Assembly (NCBI RefSeq): GCF_003144195.1
Contig: NW_020290006.1
Coordinates: 124,001-188,000 of the forward strand
From: Ceraceosorus guamensis
Taxonomy: Eukaryota; Basidiomycota; Exobasidiomycetes; Ceraceosorales; Ceraceosoraceae
DNA: 64,000 nt
Direction of reading: 5' to 3'
Position 1 is the first letter of the stretch; each line of letters begins with the position of its first letter. The position numbers and the translations under genes are program-made. The notes under the pieces were generated by a model, which was not told the DNA's origin, did no database searches, and was given only the letters and a program-made list of their open reading frames with translations. Below, one piece after another: positions 1-12,315 of this stretch.

Positions 1-3000
1 GGGAAGCGGCGCAAGACTCGTACCTATCGACCATCGTGAGGGCAGCGCTGGGTAGGCCTAAGGAGAGGAGTTGCGCAGCAAGCCGAACATGAGGTTCTGT
101 GAGGTGTGCCTCTGTTCGGAGGTCATCAATCAGCGTTTCCGCTGTCGCATGAAGGGCAGCAGGGTCGAGCCAGCGCGATTCACGCAGTAATTCTCCCGCT
201 GCGGCTCCTGGATGCGTAGCGTCCAGTAGTGGTAGGAATCCACAGAGAATGAGGCGATGAAGCAAGCCAGATGTCGCGCCATGCAGCTTTGGGCGAGCCC
301 GATGGAGCGCGGAAGTGTGTCTGGTCGCTTCCATGCTCATGTCTCCCAAAGCCTGCACAACGGCGTCGGCGTCATTGGGCTGCGCTTCTTGGAAGGTTTG
401 CACATCGACTTCGGTCTCCCCGCTGATTTGGAGAAGCTCCACAAGAGTTCCAATGTCGTGTAAGGAGACAATTGCGCGGGCTCTGATCGCACGATGAGCT
501 CCCGTGTCCAGATTGTCCAGAGGATCGAGCTGGGCCAGCGCAACAAGGAACAGAACAAACGACCGAGCCACCCTCTCGCGAGCGAGCAGTGATCGTTGAG
601 TCGCGTCGGCTAGAAGGGCAGCATGAAGCCGCGTGGGGACTTCAGCCAATTCGCTCGAGCCAGACCTGCGGTCGCCAGTGCCACTGCAAAGAAGTTTGCC
701 GAAATCATCTAGCGCCCGTAAGAGGTCGTCTCCAAGCGATGCGCAGACTTCGCGCACCGCGTGTAGATCGGCCATCTCGGGCTGTAAATCGAGCATCAGA
801 GAGTCTCCGAGGTCCACAAGCGATACGTCAAGAGGTGTGACGGCATCCAACGCGAGCTCAAGATTTTTTTGGAAAGAGAGAGACGCGTTGGTACCCAGGG
901 CAGCCTCGAAACGCGCTGCTGCTGTGACCAATTGCCAGTGGGCCCGAGTCCGGGCCTCGTTTCGTGAAAAGAGCCCACTGGCCTCGACTCGTTTCTGGAG
1001 ATTGTCTTGCTCAATTGCCGCGCGAAGGACAGCTCTGCCCTTTGCAGCGGTCTTGCTATGCTCTGACTCGGCGCAGCGAGCTAGTAAGCTAGCGGCGTCC
1101 GGGCTCGACAATGTCCCGATTGCACCAGCGAGAAGCAGACGAGGAGTCGCTGTCTCGCTAGGGAGAAAGGCGAGCGGAGCTTGATCTTCAGCAGCCCGAG
1201 CTTCCAAAGCTCTAGAAAACGCTGTCCATTCTCGCGCGACCGCCGCTTGAAATGCGTCCGTTCGCCACGAACCTGTATGCGAGTCCGTCCGAAGCTGCAC
1301 ACCAGCTGCGACAGTCGACGCGATGCGTTCGGCAATGCTTTGGAAGACTGGCTGTCCGCGTAGCGCCGGCGGTCTTGTCGCTGAAGGATCCAAATTAGAG
1401 CTGAGTGCACTGGCATAAGTGTCCAAGGTGCTTGCCAAGTAAGGCGCAAAGCGCGAAGTGTGCAAGATGCGTTTGAGAAAGAAAGACGGAACGTCATCTG
1501 ATGCTTCCAGCTCGCGGTCAAAGGAGGGGCCGTGCAGAGGTGGATGAGCTTGAGCCACGTACGCGCTCGACCAGCTACAATGCGCATCCTCGTTGTCCTG
1601 TTGAGGGGCTTCCATAGCATTGAGGGGCAGCCAGGCGATGTGTGCCGCTACCTCGTCTTCCCATACACCCCACAGGGTCTCGCTTGATGTATCTGCGTAA
1701 ACCTCGTCCGTCTCTTCTTGCAGCGTGCCAAGGTGCATGTCTGCGAGTCGGATTCTTTTTGTTTCCGAGTCTTCCTCCCTCGTCCACGCGAGAGAGACAT
1801 CCCCAACAGCGCCGGGAGCGTCGAGCAGGGACACGTCGAAGCAAGCAAAGAACCGCCTCGATGCCGCAGGAACGTGGATCAGCAACCGAATGTTGTGAGA
1901 TGTCGAATATGCTTTGATTTGCGGCAGTGCGTTGGGAGGGAAGGATTGCAGAGGTTGATTGACGTCTGAAGGGTGCGCGGAGGCGGGCAGTGCGATCTCT
2001 CGAATGCAGGAGGCTGATATGATATCCCAAATCCGTAATCTGGCGTCTGCGTGAACGCTGAACACGAGCGAGACTGATTGAAGAGCAGCTGATCGCAGAA
2101 CGATGTTCCTTTCACTTTCGTTGGAAGAAGAGCTCCTCGCGCTGGCGATGGAGAGTGCTGTCCGATCAGATGAGATGGGTGCAGGCGCCGAAGACGCGTT
2201 CTGGCTGTTGCTGGAGCCTGGCGAGGTCGGCGCAGGTCTTGCAAAGTACCTTGTCAATGTTCGAAAGAAAGAGCCCGCACGAAGATCCGTCGTCCTCCAA
2301 GGGCCTGGGTGTTTGAACATTCAGAGAGGCGGTAGCGCAGTGCGATTTCAGTCGCGCATCCACGTTTTCCCTTCGCATATACAAGTCGGCGCCGACTTAC
2401 CTTCGAAAGCGCCGCTGCCATCCCCAGCTCTGTTCTGTTCCGCTATGAGAAGCCCATTAGCGCATTGCACGACGACCCTTCCCTCCTCGCACGCGTGTAT
2501 CCTTTGCACCTTGTCCAAAGCCAGCTCTGCATGCCACTCTCGCTTGAGCTGCGCAGACTCTTTGCTTCTCGGGGCTGTATTAGGAACTTCGCGTCTTTGC
2601 GATCCGCCAGACGTCGAGTTTTCCTTTCTGTCGCTGTGAGGGCCATCGACCGTCGAAAGATCTGCAGCGGTGAAAGAGACGCGATGAAGAGCAGTCGATG
2701 TTGCTGCGACGATGTGAAGCGTCTGCCTCGCATCAATCCACACGCTGGGCTCTGGCAAGATAGGTGAAGGGAATCGAAGCAGGATGGGTTGTGCGAGTTG
2801 CGAGAAGGCGGGAGCTTTGCCATCTTCAGGTAGGCGCGAGGAAGGGATGAATCGAATCTCAAGAATCGCAGGTGGTAATGTTCGTAGAACGATCAGACTT
2901 CCATCAGCCAATCCGAGCGAGCTTCCAAGTGGTTGTTGAGGAGCCGAGGATGTCGAAGCTGGCACTTGCGACGGCACGCCCAACAGTCGCTGGCTTTCCA

Positions 3001-3099
3001 CGTCACCGCTCCCGCCCAGTAGCCACAGCGGCGCTTGAGTGACATGAAGGAGCATCGCGAAACTCGTCTCGGGGAATACAGCGACACGCCCAGTGACCA
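1..3099 (-). CDS. NUP120: Nup120/Nup160 nucleoporin (partial, 3' end off window)
   Basis: Scaffold nucleoporin of the Y (Nup84/Nup107) complex, by resemblance. Two exons are visible: 3099-2401, then one long open frame from 2304 to the window edge (intron 2400-2305, GTAAGT...CCCAG; the G|GC join keeps the frame). The N-terminal part reads as beta-propeller-like strands, e.g. AMLLHVTQAPLWLLGGSG and SVSLVFSVHADARLRIWDI, the latter matching the propeller-repeat style of the Nup120/160 N-terminal domain. The rest is helical, with runs such as LARCAESEHSKTAAKGRAVL, as expected for the alpha-solenoid. About 1000 residues are present and the C-terminus lies beyond base 1. The exon at 3099 follows a T-rich acceptor (ttttttag) and has no ATG, so at least one 5' exon is missing from this model. 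An open stretch at 3299-3138 (VEAHHVDIAHLSPDSPLDLP) is a likely part of it, but its start codon and donor were not found. Confidence 0.72.
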
Positions 3100-3885
3100 C
3101 TAAAAAATTGTCGAAAGGTTTGCGGACGCACTAATCATCGGTGGACGCAGTGCGTGTCGAGAGTCGAGCAGCGCGAAGGACGGGAGCGCGTCAGCGCGAG
3201 GGAGGTCTCGTCGCAACCAGGTGCGACGTCACGAAGTGGTGGCAAGTCCAATGGCGAGTCTGGTGAGAGATGCGCGATGTCGACGTGGTGAGCTTCGACC
3301 TGATGGCTACCTTTGACTGCGAAAGCACCGCTTCGAGCTCATCGCGCAACGGTGGTGTGTGCAACGCTCGATCACTCGTGCCTCACGACTCTTCATGATT
3401 CGCGCTCATGCACGCGTTCTGTTTGATGCGCTTCCAAAGCGCTGCACAGAAGAAAGTTCAGATGCCGTCACGTGACCTGCAGTGAACCCATTTTTGAATG
3501 CAGAATCAATAATCAGACAAGGATTGGCGGGCAAGAGAGGGAGAACATTCGACACGAAGTCTCAAGACTACTTAAGACTCGTGATTGAGATATCACCTGG
3601 CTCGTGGATAGCAAGCGCCTACGGAACCGTCACTTGCAACCGCCAGATGATGACGAGCCGAGCAAAGAGATGGAGAGGGAGGAGGCCCTTCGGAAAGCGT
3701 TCGCGGCGCAGTGTCGGGGAAGGAGCGCGTTCATGCAAGTGAAGGTTGACTTCCGATTTCGGTTGCATTGGGACTGACTATAGCGTGCTACTCGTACAAA
3801 TGAAGGGGTACAGACGATGGTGGGTGAGGTTATCCTAGTCTTGCACCGTAATAGACGCGTGCGCATCGATGCTCTCGAGGTGTTT
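3100..3885. other. Region upstream of NUP120 and downstream of SSL1
   Basis: Both flanking genes are on the minus strand, so this holds the 5' part of NUP120 and the SSL1 3' end. On the minus strand 3299-3138 is open and reads like a nucleoporin N-terminus, but it lacks an in-frame ATG. The rest (about 3430-3885) shows no convincing gene; short open frames there look like chance. Confidence 0.5.
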
Positions 3886-5694
3886 TTACGAGCATCCCGG
3901 GCACAAGTGCAATATCTCATGAACGTAGCTATCGCACTCTATGCAAAAGTGCGCTTCGCACACTTCGCAAGCGTACCTGCCTGTCGGAGATACAGTTGAA
4001 CTTTGCGTGTTGTTGACGGCGGCGCCATTTGACCGGCCCGAGGTGAAAGTGGCATTACTATTCGCTGCGGCGGCCACAGCCGTATTGACCGCAGATGCCG
4101 CATTCCGAGAGTCGGGTCTGTTCGTGGATTGCTGCTGCGCTGGCCTCTTGGCGGCGTGGGGAAACGCCGAATCACATCCTTCACAGCAAGATGAAGCCGA
4201 TGGATCCCGTTCGAGCCTTTGGAGATGCGCGAAACGATCAGACGCGGTCAGCAGGACTATCCACGCACAGTGATGCCTACAAACGAAGACCACTCACTCT
4301 TCCCAGCTGACAGGTCGATAGTACGGTGTCGGGAATAGGTGATGATAACTCCGGGCCAAGTGCGTGCTCAGCACCACAGTGATACCGCATACAGGGCAGT
4401 CTGTAGGCACATCGCATATCTTGGCTTCGCATCTCGGACATACAAAGCTGACTCCATGTTTTACCCGTCCATGACAAGCGCAAAGGGACGGTTTCGAAGA
4501 CTCGGGCAACCGAAGTGGAAAAGCCATAGCGAGCAAGTCTGCCGTGGATTGATCGTCCTCTTCCGACTCCATCGCCTGATCTCCTTCTTTCTTCGTCTTG
4601 TTCGCCTTGGTAAGCTCGGGAGGGGGTACCAACTCGAAGAGCGCATCGTGCAAATGCCCTTCGTTCAGGGCCACTGCAAAGGAGCCTCCTGTTCGCAGAC
4701 ACACCGTCTTGCACACCTTGACTTCTGCAGCCAGGCATACCATGGACACGCGTATCTGCTCGGTCGCTAGCGTAGCAATAGTTGTGTGGATGTTTGAAGG
4801 GTCGCACGTGGTCAAACTGCCAAACAAGACCACAATTTCTCGCGAGGAGGAGGATGGCAGATGGCTGAGGCAGAAACGAAGCGCCGCTTATTCAGGCCAC
4901 GGAGCTGGCACTCCCCTCAGCACAATGACTCACGACAGGTTGCTGCGTGCCATTTCTAGAGCGTTCTGCAAGCTGGGCTCGCCTTTTGGCTCCAGCCGTC
5001 GAGCATTCGACAAAGCAAGGGTGTGCTCCACCGCATTTCCTGAGTGAGGATGCATATGGTCGCCAACACTATGAGCGATAAGCATCCATTCGTAGTCCAG
5101 ATACTGCAGACGTGGTGAGCCCCACTTACCGCCCAGTGGACCTATGCGCTCAGCTATCCCATCCCTCGTCACCACGATGCCTAATTGGCCAATCGGATTC
5201 TGGTCGAAGTACTCCGCCACAAATTCCTTGGCGTACTGCAGGCACAAAGCGTGCCTGCTGGGTCTGAGATCGCGCTCCGACATGCTCTCACTCAGATCGA
5301 TGACCAACACCAAATGTCTGATGATTCCTCTCTGCACAGCTTGAGCAAGCGGTCTGGCTTTGCGCCTCTTCCATTCCAGGAGGCCTCTCACTGCAGCTTC
5401 GATGCCGCCCGACTCATCCTCCCTGACCGCATCCCAGCTGCGCTTGAAGCTGGCTTCCCAAGCGTATCCTTGCTTGCCTTTATTTCCCTTTCGTTGCTTT
5501 GATCGATTAGCCGATGATGGGCCGGCATCCGCGCTTGCGTGTTCGATTCCATTTGTCCGACTGGAAGTTTCTCTCCTGCCCCGGGTATCTAAGCCAGAGC
5601 GTTGCGCGCGACTGTTGCCGAGGCTGAAATCCGGCTCGGAATCTGATGCAGAGCCGACGAACTCGTCTTCATCGTCGTCTGCGCCGCGAGCCAT
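3886..5694 (-). CDS. SSL1: TFIIH core subunit SSL1 (GTF2H2/p44)
   Basis: Subunit of the TFIIH core, acting in RNA polymerase II initiation and nucleotide excision repair, where it stimulates the Rad3/XPD helicase. Exons 5694-4934, 4864-4298 and 4216-3886; introns 70 and 81 nt (GTGAGT donors), 552 aa. The N-terminus is acidic and low complexity. Then comes the family entry YAWEASFKRSWDAVREDE, and a vWA domain with the MIDAS-like DLSESM (about residues 130-330, including QLGIVVTRDGIAERIGPLGG). Next are the zinc segment CPRCEAKICDVPTDCPVCG, the signature LARSYHHLFP, and a C-terminal C4C4 RING ending HEILHLCPGC. Odd feature: about 68 residues of Ala/Asn/Ser/Thr-rich sequence separate the first RING cysteine pair (CEGC) from the next (CEVC), where the human protein has about ten. 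ATG at 5694 opens directly into the conserved protein. Identification is very secure. Confidence 0.93.
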
Positions 5695-6677
5695 GTCGAT
5701 CCAAAATCAGACCTGTCGCCGATGCGTAATGTCGAGATGAGGAGTGTGTCAGCACCTTGCGTCGGCCCAGATTGAAGCGTCAGCAGAGGAACATTGCTCC
5801 TATCAGTGTAGCGCCTTCAAGAAGACCATAGAGGACAGATCCACGCTTGAAGTACAGGACTGAAGCATGATCAGACACCTCCGTGTGTTCACAGTAAGGC
5901 ATGTATGCCACCATATTTACTCCGCACAGGCACGAGTGCACCTCAGCATAAGGACGGAAATAGGTTGTGTTGCATCGTGCGGAGCAGAGTGAACCCAACA
6001 CGCAACAGAGACCACTCACTCAAGCAGCAACCTGGGGCCCAATTGAAGTGTGAGGTCCGAGCAGCACTGTGGTGATCACTTTTGACGTGTGACCAAGCTG
6101 AGTGAGCCAGAGATGTCGTGCGACTGCCGCTCGCGCGCTTCGGTGGTCTGCGAAGTAAAAGTCGTGGAGAGTACGATTGTCAGACCGCACGTATCTGCTG
6201 CATGGTTCATGGCTGGGCAACTGGGGTGTTTGAGGAGATGCGTGTGGTGGCGACGTGCACAGGGAGTCAAACGTAGAGTCAGAGTCACAAGTCGTCATGA
6301 CTTGGGATGCTTTGCAACGCATACCTTAGGTGCTGAACGCGCGAGCGGTCTGTTGGACAATCACGTGACTTCCGCCAAAGCTTCGGGCAAAGCACTCATC
6401 AAACTCACACTGGCGGGAAGAGAAGGGTCGAGATTTTCGATTGCGTTGCCGGCGATGCGAGAGAGTCCGTGCACGCAAAATACCGCGACAACTCCACATG
6501 AACGACCTCGAGGTTGGCAATTTCGTGCCACCAGCGCATGCACGAGTTGCGCCACATATCAGCACCCTTATTACCACCAACTACTGGGCTTGAATCACGA
6601 ACGACGAATGGAATACCATCGGTCACTCTGCTCTGCTCTGCGCTCCATCCATTCGACCGCCGCCACACTCAATCATC
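5695..6677. other. Divergent promoter region between SSL1 and the GST-like gene
   Basis: Sits between the minus-strand SSL1 start and the plus-strand GST-like start. Several ATG-initiated frames of 60-100 codons exist on the minus strand (6322-6020 with 100 codons; a stretch near 6564-6410 reading MWRNSCMRWWHEIANLEVV). None matches a family I recognise, and overlapping alternatives on both strands make them hard to trust. A small intron-bearing gene on the minus strand cannot be excluded. Confidence 0.3.
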
Positions 6678-7643
6678 ATGACGACTCCCGACCCTTCGGG
6701 CACTGCACACGAAATTGGCCTTGTGGAGGTGTGGGGTATCGTAAGTAAGGACATGTGCATATGCCCCTTTGCATTCATGGTACCGCGACTCATCCGCTCT
6801 CCATTTCGTCGTGACTTTTGCTACTTCTGCAGCCCTTCAGCACCTTCACGCGCACCATCACGAGCGGTCTTCACGAGCTTGGAGTGCCCTTCGTTCAGCA
6901 TGCTGTCCCTCCTCACTCATCAGAGGTCAATTCGCGTTCTCCTTTTGGTTTGTTGCCAATCTTCAGACACGCTCCATTTCCACTCGGCGGCGTCGACGAC
7001 CAAGATGCTCAGCCTTTCGAGATGTTCGAGACGCCCGCCATCCGGGCATACCTTGATCGAGAATTTGGGGCGTTGAGCAACGAGTCGAAACATGGAACAA
7101 AGTCGGCACTGTCGCCCCTGAGTCCCTTGTCCGCTCGTCAAGCAGCGAAAGTGGACCGCCTCGTTTCACTCGTGTGCACTCAGCTTTTTCAGACTCTAGA
7201 GCATGGCGTGGTGAAGCCTCGTCTAGCGATGGAATCTAACGGGGCTGACGAAGCTTCCATCGGCGTCGCTCTCGAGGGTAACCTGGACAACCTTGCAGCG
7301 CTTCTCGTAACGTTCGAGAAGCTCACCCATCACGACTTGGAAGCGGGCAAATGGATTGCAGGCACCGAAAGTCCTAGCTGGGCAGATCTATACGCCTATC
7401 CTCCCCTTGCTGACCTGAAGGCCACACCGGAGGTGAGTTCTGCTGAACGATATAATGGCGCGCACTGAGCTTAGCAACTGACCTTGTTGCGCGTATACGC
7501 GATTGAAGGGCTCGATTCTGGCTCAAAAAGCTCCAAAGCTGGCGGCGTGGACGGAGCGCATGTCTGAGAGATCTAGCATTGCGAAGACCTGGAAAGGCAC
7601 GTTGGACTCGCAGCGATCAGACAAGGGCAAGGGAAGGTCGTAA
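6678..7643 (+). CDS. Glutathione S-transferase-fold protein
   Basis: Exons 6678-6740, 6833-7432 and 7509-7643; introns 92 and 76 nt (GTAAGT, GTGAGT donors); 265 aa. The N-terminus is a thioredoxin-fold GST domain. Beta-1 and helix 1 read EVWGIPFSTFTRTITSGLHE, with a Ser in the position used by Ser/Tyr-type GSTs for thiolate activation. A SPFGLLPIF segment supplies the cis-Pro used for glutathione backbone binding, followed by the helix FEMFETPAIRAYLDREFG. The remainder is helical, with WADLYAYPPLADLK typical of the GST C-terminal all-alpha domain. Known role of the family: glutathione conjugation or reduction, usually cytosolic; no substrate can be read from the sequence. It is convergent with the AFI1-like gene, whose stop lies about 120 bp downstream. 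Confidence 0.85.
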
Positions 7644-7761
7644 GGGTGTGGGCCTGGGTCGACTCTCGAATACAATGCGGTGACGAGTGTTGTTCCGTGG
7701 GAGTGAGAGTGTGCTGACGGAGCGTGGTCCAGCAGTGTTCGTAGGCGCTGCAATATCAATA

Positions 7762-10700
7762 CTATGCGCCCTCTGCTGTCGAGATAAGTGGGTGGGGGTC
7801 GATGCTGCCACTCGCGCTGCTCTTGGGCGTGCGATCCAACAACCCAGAGTCGGTGGGTACAGATGTGCTGTAAACAGACGAACCATTCGAGGCTCGAGGT
7901 AGCCCCTCCCTCGGCCGCTGAAGACTCGCAGCACCACTCGACCAGCTAGGTGACCCTCCGTAGCTGTCCGAGACCGTCCGAGAGAACGGAGCTCCGCCCG
8001 TGAATCCGGGTGTCAAGGGAGTGACTGGCATGACGGAGAGCCTGAGAGCACCCCGGTCCTGGACCTCCGCGCCACTCGAGTGCGACGCAGTCAATCCCTG
8101 CGCTCGCTCGCGTTCCGTCAATTGCCTAGCGAAGGCTAGACGGTGAAAGATGTTCAAGCTTTGAACAAATTTGCGTCCAAGCGAAGTAGTGCACAATGAG
8201 CTCAAGAGCTCGACCGACGCGCCTCTGACATTGCTGGAAGGATGCAATAGGCCCACCGCAATTGACGAAAGACTGCCTGTATGCGGCGCATGCAACGCCA
8301 AGAACTACGAACATGACGAACCCGAGTAAGCTCCGCATCTGAGCTTGTTCAAATTTAATTGCTCACCTCCGTGATCTGCTTGGGTGTTCGAATAGTGCTG
8401 CTTAATGTAGCAAAGATCAGCTCCGCCTCAGCGGCAGACATGTGCCGTGCACGCTTCAGCCTCTGCACTTGATGTTGCACATCGTAACCGACAATTGCCC
8501 TCAGTGAATCGCTGCGAATCTCGTCCTGGGCGATCAGGAGGTGTTGGAAAAAGTCAATCAGAGACTGTTCAGACAAAGCAGACAGCGTTCGAAAACTCAC
8601 AGCACGGAATAAGCGACACGCATCGGTTGTCAGCCAGCCCGCAGCGCGCATATTGTTGGCTGAGATCTCCTTGAGCTCTGTGTCTCTGTCTGGGTAGACT
8701 GCGCCGCTGCCGAGCTGTCCGTTCAGAAATGGCTGGCTTGGCGGAAGACCAATGGTGATGTGACCATAGAACTGCTCTTGATGCTTTGCTACTGCGCGAG
8801 CAAACGAAAACGCGAAGTCGGTCCAGCGTGCCAGAAGGTATCGATCTCCGCAGCGAGCCGCAGCGGCATTCTGCAGCTCCTCGATGAACAGAACGTCTTG
8901 CGCATCTGGTCTGGTCTCTATGTTCACCCCGGTCCGATCTTTGCTAGAACCGCTCTTGATGCTGGAACCGCCTACAAAGGCAGAAGACGTATGACTGCTG
9001 GTTCCGCCCAAGATCTGAGAGCCATACTCGCCATAGTCACTCGATGCAGCACCAGACACCAGCGCATCGTGACCTAAGCCCGTGCTACCAGCCATGCTAG
9101 TAATGCTCCCGCTTGAAAACGTTCCTCTCGAGGGCTGTGGTGGAAGATGGGGTCGCAGGGGTGGAGCCGGCTCGACGTCCTTTGCGACTGTGACCTTTCC
9201 GGTATCCGTGTTGTACAGAACGTCCCAAGCGTGGAGATCCTCGAAGCGTGGATTCGTGACACCTGCGATGTAGCCGGGGCTGAATGGCGGTGTGAATGCC
9301 TGTAAGCGTTCAAGGCCTTGCGAAGCATGGGCTGCGATCACTTACGTGCGCTCCAGCTCGTCCATCATGCCTAGGTTGCAGTACGGAAAAGCCCTTCGAG
9401 TCAAGCCACGAAAGACAGCACCTCCACCGCTTGCCAAGGCGCAGGCAGAAAGCACGTGCGTCGCAACGGTATTTGCGGGCTGACCGTGGCCCAGAAAGAT
9501 GACGCGCTTGCCTGTGGCAACGGCATTGAAGAGCATGATCAAAGCAGGCGTCTGGGAGCCGTTGGAGTGCAAATGTCCATGCATCGGCCCACTCGGCACG
9601 GATGAAGTCCCACAAAAAGCCGAGTGCAGCGACATCAACGAGTACTGAATGGGGGAGCTTGTCAGCACCTAGGATGCTGCACCGCGCCGTCTTGATCCCC
9701 ACTCACATCGCCGACTTCTTCTGGAAAGGTGTGCAAGGGTATTCGCAGTAGCACCGACTTGCCCTGATAAGCAAGGCTGGTCTCGTAAAAATGCGTGTCT
9801 CGAACAGGAAGAGCTCCCTGGCTCGCACTGGTCACCGACGCCGACGCGCTGCTGTGGTTGCCTGCCATACCTGAGAAGAGAGTGGCCGCAGACCAAGAGC
9901 CCTTCCTCGGCCTGGATTGCGACGAGGTGAGGGGGGCGGCGTCAGGATCTGCCGGGCTGTCCAAAGCAGCTTTCGCTGAAGCGGAAGGTTTGCGTCGCAA
10001 GCTCGGAGAATGCTGCCTGAGCGATGCCGCGCTCGTCCTGCGTGGCAAAAAGGCCTTGCTCGCGACGGCTGGCGCAGACTGATCCGAGTCGTCTGGAGGG
10101 TCCACATCCACGATCGGAGGCGTTTGCTGGACGGTTCTACTCCCTATTGATGAAGACGGGCCGCCATCCGCAGCCGAGAGGAGGCTTGCTTTGCTGCCTT
10201 TTTGTTTCAGACTTGGTCGCGCGCTCTCCTCTTGAGTGATGACAGGTTCGAAGCGCTCGGCAAAAAGATCTCTCGAGTCGCTCGCTCTCAGGATAAGCTT
10301 TTCGTCTCTGCTCAGCTTGGGCATGGCGCTGAGATCCAGACTGTTGATCGCTTCATATAGCTTCGACAAGGGTTCTTCCCGCGGCTTGGCGAAGAAGTCG
10401 TCCAGAGCCAATTGTAAGACCGGCTGCAGAAGATGTGTCCATGCGCGCATCAGTTTGGCATGCTGGCGGTTGTTCTTGCCAAAACACGCACCTTGAATAC
10501 CTGTATCCACGGATGCGAGGTGCCAATGGCCATAGCTCGCACAAGCGCACCTCTGTTGCAAGTCGGCAGCACCTCAGTACGAGCGACAGCGGACAGAAGC
10601 GGATCCTGACCACTCACCTCCTGACAGTGTTGTCGTGCTTCGTCCTGACCAGATTGAGCACGTGCGTGAGCTCACCGCCTTCGTCGGCGTCACTCAGCTC

Positions 10701-11474
10701 TTTGCTGTGCCTCCGCTTCTCGTCAGGATCTGTACTACTCTGACTCGCTGCCAGACTTCTGAGTGGCCGTTTGTCATCCAAGAAGAAGACCGTCCAGTCT
10801 TCTGCTCTCGCGTGAGCACCGTCAGGTAGCATCAGCTCCGCGAGCATGTGGTCGTCGTGCTCCAGAGGCGCTGGATACTGGTAGGAAAGCGTGCTGCCCT
10901 TGTCAATGTTAAATTCCGCCAGCAGCACGAAGTGACAGTGTCTGGCGCTCCCCGAGCCTCCTTTCTCTGTCGAATCCATGGCGGGGGCAACCAAGCTGGG
11001 CGTACCTGATTCGGGATCGTTCATGCGTCTAGATGCCGCAGAGGTCCCTTCCTCAAAATTGGACACTGCTTGCGCCGGTAAGGGAGCAGCGTGTCCGGCA
11101 GACGAAGATGAAGGGGATAGTGTATCGCTCGCGGTGCCTCCAATGGCGTGGGCAGCGGGCCCAGGTATAGAGTCGAGCGAGAGCTGCTGGGGGGTAGCAC
11201 TACCGTTCGTGCTTGGTGGAGTGGGGTGGCTTAAGGCACCCAGAGCTTCCCGCGAGGATTTGACGCGCAGTCGAGAGACAGGCTGCGCAGCGTTCGATCT
11301 CCCAGGCGAACGAGGCATTTCACTCGCCCTTCCCTGATGAATGTTCGTTGACTTTAGCGCCATTTGCTCATTCGCAGCAAGGATATCGACGGACCGACGT
11401 GTGCCGGAACTCTTGGTCGAATTTAGCGGGACTGAGCCCGACGAGGCGCCGATGGAGACCGGCGGAGTAGACAT
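7762..11474 (-). CDS. AFI1: Afi1/Mesa-type DENN-family polarity protein
   Basis: Homologue of Afi1, the Arf3-interacting protein that keeps polarised Arf3 at the growing cell tip; the family is a DENN-related (SPA) module. Six exons: 11474-10618, 10552-10492, 10423-9707, 9644-9346, 9279-8367 and 8304-7762; 1129 aa. After a Ser-rich disordered N-terminus of about 170 residues comes the Afi1 docking segment (HFVLLAEFNIDKGSTLSYQY, with WTVFFLDD). Next is an upstream-DENN part (IGTSHPWIQVFKPVLQLALD) and the core nucleotide-interacting region (GKRVIFLGHGQPANTVATHV, GYIAGVTNPRFEDLHAWDVL). A helical C-terminus follows (IAVGLLHPSSNVRGASVELL) with a Ser-rich tail. Exon 2 is only 61 nt. Long Ser/Pro linkers separate the conserved blocks, typical of smut-lineage versions. 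Family identification is secure; function is inferred from yeast and Ustilago-type work on the family. Confidence 0.88.
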
Positions 11475-12315
11475 TGCGAGGGCTCACGTGCGTATGCCCT
11501 TGCTTTGGCTTGTACACCACCTCCAGCCGGTCTTCGTGTCACTCGTCGAGCAGACACAGTAGTAGCATCGGGAAGGGAAAGTCAAAGTGCGCAATGAGTC
11601 GACAACGGGAGGGACAGCCGCTGGCGATGCAGTCGTCAGTCGTGACAGTGGTTCAAGAGTGGGGCGAAAGAGTTGAGATGGTGTCAGCTAGGAGATCTTA
11701 ATCGCGGATCCAGACTTTGATGCGAATCAAGCACTCGTGATTCACATTCAAGGATTCAGTGCGAGTCCCGGCTGATGCTGCTGCACCAGGAAGGAACGAA
11801 CGAACGCGAGGCGGGGTAGCGGGGTCAGGTGCGCGCGTGAATCTCGAGTGGCTCGAGCGCCCCTGCATGCGTGCCAACATGTACAGTATATGTATGGAGC
11901 AACCTCCGCCGCGCACACGCCGCTATTAAGACTTTGCGCGATTCTAGCCTGACGACTCATTTCAGCTGCATCCCTAATCTCAAAGGCGGAACAGCAATCA
12001 TGATCAAATGGTTCACGGAAGTATCACGTCCACTGAATACATTGCTATTCCGTACTTCTTTGCAAGGATCTTGTCGCGGTAGGCTTAGTTTAGCACGCCA
12101 TGCGGAGCGCACTTCGAACATCTCGAACATGTCGAAGCGATGGTGGATTGGCCAGGGGGCCTGACAGGTACTGACTTGGATGGCCTGCTTTCAAGGTACT
12201 GGCGACCATGAGCTCGTTCGCACATCCGTGGAGGCTATTTGCGAAAAGTAACGATGGCGTATTAGTGCTGGATATTGCAGCTGGCGTGTTCGGAGCACTC
12301 GAGCGCTCAAGGTCG
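11475..12315. other. Intergenic, AFI1 promoter and arrestin-like gene 3' side
   Basis: Contains the 5' flank of AFI1 (from 11475) and the downstream flank of the arrestin-like gene. A dispersed AT-rich motif (gtgattcacattcaaggattc, around 11739-11760) occurs here, as in other intergenic parts of the window. I see no gene. Confidence 0.5.

Noticed and set aside
4217-4297. Shorter 21-nt intron in SSL1 ending at gtag (4277)
   Set aside because: Too short to splice; the 81-nt version ending at ccaaag gives SWEELERD and matches the family spacing to the first RING cysteine pair.
6089-6748. Plus-strand frame of 219 codons overlapping the GST start
   Set aside because: It runs out of frame over the GST start and shows no domain; it is in the divergent promoter.
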